This document shows, piece after piece, positions 6,940 to 13,889 of a stretch of DNA of 26,515 bases. A program made the position numbers and the translations under genes. The stretch spans positions 1 through 26,515 of the forward strand of contig MFFV01000045.1 of the NCBI GenBank assembly GCA_001777995.1. Direction: 5' to 3'. This stretch comes from Candidatus Falkowbacteria bacterium RIFCSPLOWO2_02_FULL_45_15 (GTDB lineage: Bacteria; Patescibacteriota; Patescibacteriia; Patescibacteriales; XYC2-FULL-47-12). A model generated the notes under the pieces. The model had not been told where the DNA came from. It searched no databases and saw nothing but the letters and a program-made list of their open reading frames with translations. The first letter of the stretch is position 1. Every line of letters begins with the position of its first letter.

Positions 6940-6966
6940 AAATAAAAAAGGCCAGGTAAGTGGCCT
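6940..6966 (-). terminator. Intrinsic terminator of the antisense zinc-ribbon gene
   Basis: On the minus strand AGGCCA pairs with TGGCCT around a CTTACC loop and is followed by TTTTTATT. It lies about 30 nt after the stop of the zinc-ribbon gene. Confidence 0.85.
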
Positions 6967-6996
6967 AAGATAAAGAACAAAGGTTGCCATATAGTA

Positions 6997-7218
6997 TTAA
7001 AGCGTCTTTTGTAGATTCGAAACAATGCGCTTTAATCGTGGTGGAGCTTCATCTGGAAAACTAAAATCTTTTTTGTGTAATTCTGCTCCGCATTTTTTGC
7101 ATGGAGGCAGCCGGTCTTCAATCCACAAAATAATTGAATCCCGCAATTTTCTATGTGCTTTATTATTGTGACCGCACTCTGGGCAAGTGAAAAAGATCGC
7201 AACAGTATAAGAAGCCAT
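6997..7218 (-). CDS. Small zinc-ribbon protein, antisense between atpD and atpC
   Basis: A 73-residue protein with two CxxC knuckles: Cys12-Pro-Glu-Cys15 (CPECGH) and Cys40-Lys-Lys-Cys43 (CKKCG), 24 residues apart, a typical zinc-ribbon layout. The stretch between them is basic and partly hydrophobic (KLRDSIILWIEDRL), and the tail is charged. No signal or membrane helix. The start is well supported by AAAGGAG 8 nt upstream on the minus strand, and a terminator follows. Its specific family is not recognised; zinc ribbons of this size bind nucleic acid or protein partners. It lies head-to-head with atpC, sharing an 84-bp promoter region, so its transcription may affect atpC (inference). Confidence 0.75.
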   Translation of the reverse strand: MASYTVAIFFTCPECGHNNKAHRKLRDSIILWIEDRLPPCKKCGAELHKKDFSFPDEAPPRLKRIVSNLQKTL

Positions 7219-7226
7219 TTTAGTCT

Positions 7227-7233
7227 CTCCTTT
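7227..7233 (-). promoter_or_regulatory. Shine-Dalgarno site of the zinc-ribbon gene
   Basis: AAAGGAG on the minus strand, 8 nt before the ATG. It is the same heptamer as the one before the other antisense gene (4054-4060) and pheT (15324-15330). Confidence 0.8.
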
Positions 7234-7289
7234 ATGTCTAGAATAGGAATTTTTTTGAAAGGAAATTAAATAATATATGCATTATCGCC

Positions 7290-7295
7290 TATAAT
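7290..7295 (+). promoter_or_regulatory. TATAAT box for leaderless atpC transcription
   Basis: A consensus TATAAT ends 7 nt before the atpC ATG and there is no ribosome binding site, so the transcript should start at or next to the start codon. A weak -35 (TTAAAT near 7266) is present. It suggests that atpC is expressed from its own promoter, as expected after the antisense gene breaks the operon. Confidence 0.65.
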
Positions 7296-7302
7296 ATAAA
7301 TT

Positions 7303-7737
7303 ATGTCAACTATTCATTTTGAAATCGTCACTCCGGAAAAAACAGTACTGAAAGAAGAGGTATTGCAGTTAACCGTGCCGACGAAGATGGGAGAGATTAC
7401 CGTTTTGCCGCACCACTTTCCGTTGGTAGCAAGTTTGCAGGCAGGCGTAATTGAAATTAAACTGCTTGATGGTAAAGTGGAAACGGTCGCGTTGTCCGGC
7501 GGTTTTATTGAAGTGTTGCCGAATAAAGTCGTTATTTTAGCCGATACCGCCGAGCGAGCGGCGGATATTGACGAAGCGCGGGCGGAAGAAGCGCGGAAGC
7601 GCGCGGAAAAGTTGATGGCGGAAAAAAGAGAAGACGTTGATTTCTCCGCCGTGCAGGCCAAAATCGCCAAAGAGCTGGCGCGCGTCAAAGCGGTGCGGCG
7701 GCATCGCAGCCGGCCTGGCGCAAAAATAGAATTTTAA
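7303..7737 (+). CDS. atpC: F1Fo-ATP synthase subunit epsilon
   Basis: Epsilon subunit at the foot of the rotor, 144 aa. The N-terminal beta-sandwich (about 1-85) shows IHFEIVTPEKTVLKEEV, the PTKMGEITVLPHHFPLVASL motif and VALSGGFIEVLPNKVVILAD, all typical. The C-terminal region (about 90-130) is the two-helix arm that can inhibit ATP hydrolysis (DIDEARAEEARKRAEKL). The last 15 residues are basic. Start at 7303 follows a TATAAT box by 7 nt. Separated from atpD by 529 bp including an antisense gene, so it is probably transcribed independently, and may read through into the next gene 52 bp downstream. Confidence 0.96.
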   Translation: MSTIHFEIVTPEKTVLKEEVLQLTVPTKMGEITVLPHHFPLVASLQAGVIEIKLLDGKVETVALSGGFIEVLPNKVVILADTAERAADIDEARAEEARKRAEKLMAEKREDVDFSAVQAKIAKELARVKAVRRHRSRPGAKIEF

Positions 7738-7752
7738 TTAATTTTTTTTGCC

Positions 7753-7758
7753 TATAAT
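7753..7758 (+). promoter_or_regulatory. Candidate -10 box (TATAAT) for the 264-aa gene
   Basis: A consensus TATAAT, 31 nt before the ATG at 7790, with no good -35. It sits inside the only longer start alternative (TTG 7748), which supports the ATG at 7790. GCCTATAAT is shared with the atpC promoter. Confidence 0.45.
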
Positions 7759-7789
7759 CAAAAGTATTGAAAATAAATACATATTTTTT

Positions 7790-8584
7790 ATGCGCAATGA
7801 ACAACCAAGTATGGAACGACATCATGGTTTGACCAAAGAACAAATTGAGCAAGAATTTCAACAACAAAATCGTTTGTTGGAAAAAATTTATGAATCGGGG
7901 ATGCAGGCATACATTCAAGACACTCCAGATGTTAATAAAGCTTTTAATCTTTCCGACCGCGATTTGCGCTGCATAGACGAGGGTACCCCCGGCGGTTTGC
8001 ACGGCGCCGGTTCAGGAATATTGCTGGGGTCTGGTACGGCCGCTAAAATTTATAAACCCGCCGGAGTTACCGGCGTTTACAGCCATGAAGGATGCGGCGC
8101 CGCCGCGTTATACGCTAAAGAAAAAGGTCTTCCCGCAGACGAGGCAGACGAGCTTGGCCGGCAGTTTGCGCAGGAGCTGGCTGCAAAATTAGGAGTGCCA
8201 TACCAAGGGCACATCAGCTTTGGACAAATGCGTCGTCCGGAAGCGCCGCATATCGCCAGAGTCGCTTACTATGACGGCACGGGCAGTTTTGATTATTCAA
8301 AAATAAAAGAACTTCCGCCCGGATTTATCATTAGCAGGCGCTGGCTGCCTGAAGGTAACGCCCAACAGGAACTTAAAATAGCCATTGACATTGCTTTGGG
8401 GCAGCACGGCTTCGGAGGGTTAATTGACGATAAAAATCCATTTGTGATAAGTCCCATCGGCAATCAAGATTTAACGGTAGAGGATTTGGCGCAGGAAATC
8501 CAGTCGCTCGCCGCCGAATACGGAGGAAGGGTCAAGGTTGATGGTTTCAGCGCGCCCGACCGGAGGGAACGAGAAAGTAATTAA
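7790..8584 (+). CDS. Protein with beta-carbonic-anhydrase-like metal signature
   Basis: A soluble 264-aa protein of no firmly recognised family. It has an N-terminal helical, Gln/Glu-rich segment (about 13-45), then Cys61-Ile-Asp63, a glycine-rich stretch GGLHGAGSGILLG (68-80) and YSHEGCGAAALYA with His99 and Cys102. Cys-x-Asp ... His-x-x-Cys-Gly is the zinc ligand pattern of beta-carbonic anhydrases, and AGSG recalls their AGN segment. But the spacing from Cys61 to His99 (38) is shorter than usual, and the Arg of the Asp-Arg dyad is replaced by Gly65. The C-terminal half (about 140-264) has no match I know. It could be a divergent carbonic anhydrase or a metal protein of another function. 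It follows atpC and ends at a strong terminator. Confidence 0.5.
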   Translation: MRNEQPSMERHHGLTKEQIEQEFQQQNRLLEKIYESGMQAYIQDTPDVNKAFNLSDRDLRCIDEGTPGGLHGAGSGILLGSGTAAKIYKPAGVTGVYSHEGCGAAALYAKEKGLPADEADELGRQFAQELAAKLGVPYQGHISFGQMRRPEAPHIARVAYYDGTGSFDYSKIKELPPGFIISRRWLPEGNAQQELKIAIDIALGQHGFGGLIDDKNPFVISPIGNQDLTVEDLAQEIQSLAAEYGGRVKVDGFSAPDRRERESN

Positions 8585-8619
8585 AAAAAATGTTTTCAAA
8601 ATTGTGCCATACATAAAAT

Positions 8620-8644
8620 ACCCGAGTTTTTGCTCGGGTCTTTT
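8620..8644 (+). terminator. Intrinsic terminator after the 264-aa gene
   Basis: ACCCGAG (8620-8626) pairs perfectly with CTCGGGT (8633-8639) around a TTTTTG loop, followed by CTTTT. The next promoter begins directly after it, giving a clean boundary between transcription units. Confidence 0.85.
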
Positions 8645-8645
8645 G

Positions 8646-8674
8646 TTGCCTTATCAGACTAATATCGCTATACT
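8646..8674 (+). promoter_or_regulatory. Promoter of the helicase-nuclease gene (TTGCCT-17-TATACT)
   Basis: TTGCCT (8646-8651), a 17-nt spacer and TATACT (8669-8674), ending 7 nt before the ATG at 8682. No ribosome binding site, so a leaderless mRNA is predicted. The distance to the ATG is the same as in atpC. Confidence 0.7.
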
Positions 8675-8681
8675 AATTTAT

Positions 8682-11600
8682 ATGTATAATCTCAACAAAC
8701 AACAAAAACAAGCCGTGGAACACACCGGCAGCCCGCTGCTCATCATTGCCGGCGCGGGCACGGGAAAAACAACAGTGATTACGCAAAAAATCGGCTGGCT
8801 GGTGGAGCAAGGATTAGCCAAAGCGGATGAAATTTTAGCGCTGACATTTACCGAAAAAGCCGCCGGCGAAATGGCCGAGCGGGCAGACATGCTTTTGCCG
8901 TACGGTTACTTTGATTTATGGATAATGACTTTTCATTCCTTTGCCGAAAAAATTTTGCAGCAGCACGGGCTGGACATCGGCTTGCCGACGAATTTTAAAA
9001 TTTTAAACGAATTTCAGCAGTGGGCGTTAGTGAAAAAGAATTTAGATAGATTTAATTTAGATTATTACCGGCCGCTGGGAAACCAGACCAAATTTATTTC
9101 TGCTTTGTTGCAGCATTTTTCGCGCGCCAAAGACGAAGACATCAATCCGGCGCAATACTTGGAGTATGCCGGTTCGTTGAGAGAAAATATGGATAACATG
9201 CTTAGCGGAGCTAAAAATATTAAATATTCAATATTAAATATTGCCGATGAACATGGGAAAGTGGATAAGGCGGTAGCTGAACAGGAAATTGCGCGCATCA
9301 ATGAAGTGGCGAACGCTTATCATGTTTATCAGCAGTTGCTGTTAGACAACAGCGCTTTGGATTTCGGCGATTTGATAAATTATACTTTGCGGCTGTTCCG
9401 CGAGCGGCCGCTCATTTTGGCAAAGTTTCAAAAGCAGTTTAAATATGTTTTAGTAGACGAGTTCCAGGATACCAATTGGGCGCAGTACGAGCTGATTAAA
9501 TTGTTAACCGGATGTAATAACGTTTCTGCAAAGAACAGCTACGGTGATTTAAAAATTAATCCCCACCACTCCCCGACCCTCTCCTCAATAAAGGAGGGGG
9601 AACTAGGGAAGATTATTTCTGCGACGCCGGGCGCGAATTTAACGGTGGTCGGCGACGACGACCAGTCAATTTTTAGATTTAGAGGGGCGTCAATGAGTAA
9701 TATTTTGCAGTTTAAGCGGGATTATCCGCAGGCGCAGGAAATCGTGCTGACGCAAAATTATCGCAGCACGCAAAATATTTTGAATACGGCTTATGAATTC
9801 ATAAAGTTGAATAATCCTAATCGTCTCGAGTATCAGCTCAACAAGGATGGTGAAGAGCGGGATGCTAATAAAAAAGTTGACAAACGGCTGCAAGCGCAGA
9901 CCAAGGATGCCGGCATAATTGAAGTTATTCAAGGGAAAAATTTACCGGACGAAGTAAATAAAATAATTGCCAAAATTGTCGAATTAAAAATTAAAGATAA
10001 AGAGGCGAGTTGGAACGACTTTGCGATTTTGGTGCGGGCGAACGCGAGCGCGAAAGAATTTAGTAACGCGCTGGAAATAGCCGGTTTGCCATACGTATTT
10101 TTAGCCTCGCGCGGCTTGTACAGCCGGCCAGTAATTATGGACCTGATCGCTTACCTTAATTTGCTTGACAATTATCACGAAAGCACGGCCTGCTATCGGG
10201 TCTTAAACATTCCGGTTTTTAAATTCAGCCACGAAGAAATTATCGGTTTTTTAAATTTAGCCAAAAAGAAGGCTTGGTCGCTGTACGAAACGATTCAGTA
10301 TTTAGCAAGTTTTTCCCAAGAGTCGGGCGAAAAGATAAAAATTTTGTTAAATTTGGTTAACAAGCATACTGTCCTGGTAAAAGTCAAAAAGGCGAGCGAG
10401 ATTATCTTTGCCTTTTTAGGCGACAGCGGCTATTTGAAATATTTAAGCGCGCAGGAGCCGCTGAAAATCAAAGAAACCATGCGGGAATTGAACGCATTTT
10501 TAAAGCGGACGAAAGAATTTGAAGCCGAAGACGAGATCGGTTCAGTTAAAAATTTTTTGTCAGCATTGGCGCTGGAGTTGGAATCGGGCGAAGAGGGCGC
10601 TCTGGCGCAAGATCCGGAAGCCGGGCCGGAAATGATAAAAATTTTAACCGTGCACGCGGCCAAGGGTTTGGAATTCAAATACGTTTTTATCGTTAATATG
10701 GTAGAGTTGCGTTTCCCCACTACGGAACGCTCGGATCCGATTGAGCTGCCGGACGCGTTAGTAAAAGAAATTTTGCCGGAAGGCGACAGCCATTTGGAAG
10801 AGGAGCGGCGGCTGTTTTATGTGGCGATGACGCGCGCGAAACAAGGTTTGTATTTTTCCTGGGCGCCGGATTACGGCGGCACGCGGAAGAAAAAGCCGTC
10901 GCGGTTCTTAGTGGAAGCAAATCTCGTAACGGATAACATCCAACGCCCAACGGCAAAAGTAGAGACGCAAAATTTTGCGTCTCTGCAAAATGCTCCAAAA
11001 TTTAACTTAAATTTGCCAAAGCCAATCTATGAACCGCCGAAATTTTATTCTTACACGCAGCTGCAGTCTTACGACAAATGCCCGCACCAGTATTTCATTG
11101 ACCATGTGCTGAAAATTCCCAAACCCGGCAAGCATTTCTTCAGCTTCGGCCAGAGCATGCATTTGACGCTCCAAAAATTTTTTGGCGCTGTTATCCAAAG
11201 CCGGCAAGCAACGCAAACTGATTTGTTCGGTAATTCCGTTTTTGCCAACGCAGCATCGGCCGTGTCTTTGGAACAATTACTAAGGTTTTACGAGGAGTCG
11301 TGGATTGACGACTGGTACGAGGATAAAAAGCAAAAAGAAGAGTATTACAAAAAGGGCAAAAAAATTTTAAAAGAATTATTTGCTAAATACAATGGCCACT
11401 GGCCTAAAGTCATCGGACTGGAACAGGGCTTCAAATTGCGCATCGGCGGGCATTTGTTATACGGAAAAATTGACCGAGTTGATGAGCTGGAAAGCGGGAT
11501 CCAGATAGTTGATTATAAAACCGGCCAGGTAAAAGACGAAGATAAGATAACTAACGACCAAAAATACCAGTTGCTGCTGTATCAGCTGGCCGCGGCGGAA

Positions 11601-11825
11601 GTTTTAAGAAAAAAGCCGGCTAATTTGCAATTTTACTATTTGGAAAAAAACAGCGAGCTGAATTTTTTGGGCAGTCAGGGCGATATTGCCAAAATGCAGG
11701 ATTGGGTAATAACGACGATTAAAAAAATTAAGGACAGCATCAAACGCAATTATTTTCCCCATTCTTCCGACCCCTGCCGGTATTGCGGTAAAAACAGTGA
11801 AATAGGGGAGATAAGTAGTCTATAA
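8682..11825 (+). CDS. UvrD/Rep-type DNA helicase fused to a RecB-type nuclease
   Basis: A 1047-aa superfamily 1A helicase with a C-terminal PD-(D/E)XK nuclease, resembling AdnA/AddA-type end-processing enzymes. Helicase motifs: AGAGTGKT (23-30, Lys29), VDEFQDTNW, VVGDDDQSIFRFRGA, LTQNYRST, TVHAAKGLEFKYVFIV and EERRLFYVAMTRAK. Nuclease: Asp931 (GKIDRVDE), Asp944 and Lys946 (DYKTG). An iron-sulphur-type Cys set is incomplete: Cys800 (DKCPHQYF), Cys1032 and Cys1035 (CRYC), while the fourth Cys expected shortly after is missing because the gene stops in an AAAGTCCATAAAGTC repeat. Two other repeats are embedded: residues about 294-310 lie in an extra segment between motifs II and III, and 760-768 lie in the helicase-nuclease linker. 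Probable role: recombinational repair. The ATG at 8682 is chosen from the promoter; the frame's extension to 8538 overlaps the terminator. Confidence 0.92.
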   Translation: MYNLNKQQKQAVEHTGSPLLIIAGAGTGKTTVITQKIGWLVEQGLAKADEILALTFTEKAAGEMAERADMLLPYGYFDLWIMTFHSFAEKILQQHGLDIGLPTNFKILNEFQQWALVKKNLDRFNLDYYRPLGNQTKFISALLQHFSRAKDEDINPAQYLEYAGSLRENMDNMLSGAKNIKYSILNIADEHGKVDKAVAEQEIARINEVANAYHVYQQLLLDNSALDFGDLINYTLRLFRERPLILAKFQKQFKYVLVDEFQDTNWAQYELIKLLTGCNNVSAKNSYGDLKINPHHSPTLSSIKEGELGKIISATPGANLTVVGDDDQSIFRFRGASMSNILQFKRDYPQAQEIVLTQNYRSTQNILNTAYEFIKLNNPNRLEYQLNKDGEERDANKKVDKRLQAQTKDAGIIEVIQGKNLPDEVNKIIAKIVELKIKDKEASWNDFAILVRANASAKEFSNALEIAGLPYVFLASRGLYSRPVIMDLIAYLNLLDNYHESTACYRVLNIPVFKFSHEEIIGFLNLAKKKAWSLYETIQYLASFSQESGEKIKILLNLVNKHTVLVKVKKASEIIFAFLGDSGYLKYLSAQEPLKIKETMRELNAFLKRTKEFEAEDEIGSVKNFLSALALELESGEEGALAQDPEAGPEMIKILTVHAAKGLEFKYVFIVNMVELRFPTTERSDPIELPDALVKEILPEGDSHLEEERRLFYVAMTRAKQGLYFSWAPDYGGTRKKKPSRFLVEANLVTDNIQRPTAKVETQNFASLQNAPKFNLNLPKPIYEPPKFYSYTQLQSYDKCPHQYFIDHVLKIPKPGKHFFSFGQSMHLTLQKFFGAVIQSRQATQTDLFGNSVFANAASAVSLEQLLRFYEESWIDDWYEDKKQKEEYYKKGKKILKELFAKYNGHWPKVIGLEQGFKLRIGGHLLYGKIDRVDELESGIQIVDYKTGQVKDEDKITNDQKYQLLLYQLAAAEVLRKKPANLQFYYLEKNSELNFLGSQGDIAKMQDWVITTIKKIKDSIKRNYFPHSSDPCRYCGKNSEIGEISSL
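9561..9610. repeat. C-rich palindromic repeat embedded in the helicase gene
   Basis: CCCCACCACTCCCCGACCCT then CTCCTCAATAAAGGAGGGGGAACTAGGGA. The arms CCTCTCCT and AGGAGGGGG pair. It encodes PHHSPTLSSIKEGELG at residues 294-309 without breaking the frame, between helicase motifs II and III, where relatives have a short loop. Confidence 0.85.
10961..10984. repeat. Perfect 24-bp palindrome in the helicase-nuclease linker
   Basis: The half-site AGAGACGCAAAA is followed directly by its exact inverse. The wider form, GTAGAGACGC at the left edge, matches a palindrome known to be repeated in several bacterial genomes (from memory). In frame it encodes ETQNFASL, in a linker between domains. Confidence 0.8.
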
Positions 11826-11838
11826 AGTCCATAAAGTC
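11824..11838. repeat. AAAGTCCATAAAGTC repeat at the helicase stop codon
   Basis: The helicase stop TAA (11823-11825) overlaps the first bases of this repeat. Two tandem copies of the same 15-mer lie in miaA at 26344-26374. Confidence 0.75.
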
Positions 11839-11883
11839 TAAAGGTTCGCTAACGAATCAAACCCGTAAGCGCTATTTGAACTT

Positions 11884-12177
11884 ATGTTCCATGATTTAAA
11901 ACATTTGATCGCCAATGCCGTGCAGCGCGCCGGCGTCAGCCGACAGGTGGAAGCGGCGAGCGTGGTTGAGTTATTTAATCGGCTGGCGCCGGAAATGTTG
12001 GGTAAGACAATCGCGCGCGAGGCTAAAGCGGTGTACGTGAGAAATAATATTTTAACGGTGGAATGCGGCTCCTCGCTCATTATGCAGGAACTGCGCTACC
12101 GGGAGCCGGAAATTATTCAAGCAATCAATCAACAGGCTGGCGGCCGGGCGGTGGAGAAGATAAGGTTTATGAGTTAG
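11884..12177 (+). CDS. DUF721/DciA-like protein
   Basis: A small soluble 97-aa protein. The N-terminal part is helical (MFHDLKHLIANAVQRAGV), followed by LAPEMLGKTIAREAKAVYVR, NNILTVECGSSLIMQELRY, LREPEIIQAIN-type helix and a final VEKIRFM strand. That helix-strand-strand-helix-strand plan with a closing basic strand is typical of DUF721 proteins, whose larger members (DciA) work with the replicative helicase DnaB. Only the core domain is present. The start ATG is not preceded by a good ribosome binding site. It follows the helicase-nuclease by 58 bp, so the two may share a transcript and a DNA-metabolism role (inference). Confidence 0.65.
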   Translation: MFHDLKHLIANAVQRAGVSRQVEAASVVELFNRLAPEMLGKTIAREAKAVYVRNNILTVECGSSLIMQELRYREPEIIQAINQQAGGRAVEKIRFMS

Positions 12178-12194
12178 ACAAAGAATTTTTATAC

Positions 12195-12222
12195 TGTCAT
12201 TCCCGCTTTCGCGGGGATGACA
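12195..12222. repeat. TGTCATTCCCGC palindrome, 28 bp
   Basis: TGTCATTCCCGC, a TTTC loop and GCGGGGATGACA; one mismatch between the arms. It resembles widespread dispersed palindromes of the GTCATTCCCGC type. It lies 18 bp after the DUF721 gene and could also act as an mRNA 3' hairpin. Confidence 0.7.
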
Positions 12223-12288
12223 CAACAGCGAGTCGCTTGTGGCAACTAATAATTTTTGTTAAAGTATAAGTAGCTAACTAACTAACAA

Positions 12289-12666
12289 ATGACCCTCAAA
12301 ACATATTTAACCATCATGCTGCTCGGAACCGCCATTTGCTGGGCGGCTTGGGTAGTGGTGATAAACAGCATTGACCCGGAAACAACGAACCTTGTCGGTT
12401 TGCTGTTATTTTATTCCAGTTTATTTTTAGCCATCGTCGGCGCGAGCGCCATTTTAGGTTTTTTAGTGCGCTTTATTTTATTGCGCCAGGAGTTGGTTTT
12501 CCGCCAGGTAGTGAGAGCGTTCCGGCAATCTTTTTTGTTTGCCGCCGTCATTATCGCTTCTTTAATTCTACAATCATTCCATCTTTTCACCTGGTATAAC
12601 GCTCTATTTTTAATTATCGGCTTAACCGTGCTGGAATTTTTTTTAATTAGCTACAAAAGAGTTTGA
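12289..12666 (+). CDS. Four-helix membrane protein of unknown function
   Basis: A 125-aa integral membrane protein with four predicted helices: about 4-26 (YLTIMLLGTAICWAAWVVV), 37-62 (LVGLLLFYSSLFLAIVGAS), 78-96 (FLFAAVIIASLILQ) and 99-120. A charged loop (LLRQELVFRQVVRAFRQS) between helices 2 and 3 is probably cytoplasmic. No family could be named; it looks like a small conserved membrane protein of the Patescibacteria kind. A TATAAG box at 12265-12270, 18 nt before the ATG, may be its promoter, but no good -35 is seen. It precedes the VirB2-like protein and may act with it in the envelope (inference). Confidence 0.7.
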   Translation: MTLKTYLTIMLLGTAICWAAWVVVINSIDPETTNLVGLLLFYSSLFLAIVGASAILGFLVRFILLRQELVFRQVVRAFRQSFLFAAVIIASLILQSFHLFTWYNALFLIIGLTVLEFFLISYKRV

Positions 12667-12671
12667 AAATT

Positions 12672-12788
12672 TGTCAGTGCGAGCCTGCCTGCCGGCAGAC
12701 AGGGAGCGAAGCGACGCGGCAATCTCATGAATATAGCAGTTGGCTATTTTGACGGGATTGCCACGCCCCTGCGGGGCTCGCAATGACA
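12672..12788. repeat. TGTCATTGCGAG inverted-repeat element (copy 3), before the pilin-like gene
   Basis: A 117-bp element bounded by TGTCAGTGCGAG (12672-12683) and CTCGCAATGACA (12777-12788), one mismatch. It contains an imperfect copy of the 20-bp palindrome (CCTGCCTGCCGGCAGACAGG), inner GGCAATC/GGATTGCC arms and CCCCTGCGGGG. Its final A is the A of the next gene's ATG, so the element forms that gene's leader. Confidence 0.8.
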
Positions 12789-13879
12789 TGAGGAAAAAAT
12801 TGCCAAAAATTTTAATAATTTTTTTTGCCGTTGTTTTTATATTACAAATAACAGCCTTATTATTTTTATTGATTAACCCCGCGGCAGCAATTGAATTTAC
12901 GCCGCAAGTTGGCATTGGCAATGATTTCCAGGCGGGAAGCGCGGTAACGGTCGGCGGCGATACGGTTGCTAAGTACATTAAAGCAATTTACCAATACGGC
13001 ATCGGCGTGGTTGGAATTTTGTCGGCAGTAGTTTTAATGTTCGGCGGCCTGCTCTGGCTTACCGCCGGCGGCAATACCGGCCAGGTAACGGAAGCAAAAG
13101 AATGGATTAAAGCGAGCTTGACCGGCTTGATTATTGCTTTGTTTTCCTATATTATTCTATTAACCATTAATCCGGATTTAGTGCAGTTTAAGACGCTTAA
13201 TATCACGCCGATTCAAAAGACATCGGAAGAAATTGCGTCAGCTTGCGGCGGTCTCGGACAAGCGTGGGGCTATTATACAGACGAAAGTGACTGCGCGGCG
13301 TGCGGCGGCGTGGATGCGTGCGAAATACAAACGGCTAACGATGTGCAGTGTTATAAATGCAAATTCACTTCTTGCCCAGCCGGTTACCAGGATTTAGGGG
13401 AGGAAATGACACAGCAACAGGCGCAATCCGCATGCGAAAGCACTAGCGGCGGGGCGGCAACAGCATCATTATATAACATAGACGGCCATGGATGCATAAA
13501 ATGTTTATGCCGAGGAACACAAGATCCTAAACTTGCTTGTGGGCAAGAGGGTAGTTGTACGCCTACTAGAGGAGCCGGGTCGCGGATAAGCACGATTGGT
13601 ACTTTGTGCCCTGACCCAAACTACCCCTTATGTAATGTTGAAAGAAGGGCGTGTTACGCCCGCACTATTAATACTTGGCCCCCTGATCCAAATGTGGTAG
13701 GTATATATACTAATCAAGTTGAAAATATCAACAGCCAGGAGGAATGCAATAATCAGTACAGCAGCATACTTGTTAATTTACAAAATTACAGCACCAGTAA
13801 TCCCAATGCGAGATTGGACGTTAACATATCATGGGATTCAAATACAAAAGTTTGTAGCGCCAGAATAGTGGTACAATAA
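12788..13879 (+). CDS. VirB2/TrbC-like pilin protein with Cys-rich ectodomain
   Basis: A 363-aa membrane protein. The N-terminus has a basic start (MRKKLPK), a hydrophobic core and a likely cleavage site after NPAAA (about residue 35). Two helices follow: about 76-96 (YGIGVVGILSAVVLMFGG) and 112-135 (IKASLTGLIIALFSYIILL), separated by TAGGNTGQVTEAKEW. This layout and the GG...AGGNxxxxxEAKxWI motif are typical of the VirB2-like pilin proteins common in Patescibacteria. Unlike a plain pilin it continues for about 220 residues with 18 cysteines, many as CxxC pairs (CAAC, CYKC, CIKC), probably a disulphide-rich external domain. ATG 12788 is chosen because the earlier start (12740) lies inside the repeat. 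Partners of a secretion system are not in the window. Confidence 0.65.
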   Translation: MRKKLPKILIIFFAVVFILQITALLFLLINPAAAIEFTPQVGIGNDFQAGSAVTVGGDTVAKYIKAIYQYGIGVVGILSAVVLMFGGLLWLTAGGNTGQVTEAKEWIKASLTGLIIALFSYIILLTINPDLVQFKTLNITPIQKTSEEIASACGGLGQAWGYYTDESDCAACGGVDACEIQTANDVQCYKCKFTSCPAGYQDLGEEMTQQQAQSACESTSGGAATASLYNIDGHGCIKCLCRGTQDPKLACGQEGSCTPTRGAGSRISTIGTLCPDPNYPLCNVERRACYARTINTWPPDPNVVGIYTNQVENINSQEECNNQYSSILVNLQNYSTSNPNARLDVNISWDSNTKVCSARIVVQ

Positions 13880-13889
13880 GCAAACTCCA

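Noticed and set aside
8538..8681. Upstream extension of the helicase gene
   Set aside because: Overlaps the previous gene and the intrinsic terminator; the promoter and family start support the ATG at 8682.
12063..12269. Plus-strand 68-codon ORF overlapping the DUF721 gene
   Set aside because: Out of frame with the real gene and crossing a dispersed palindrome; no features of its own.
12740..12787. Upstream extension of the pilin-like gene
   Set aside because: Encoded by the repeat element; the signal peptide begins at the ATG at 12788.
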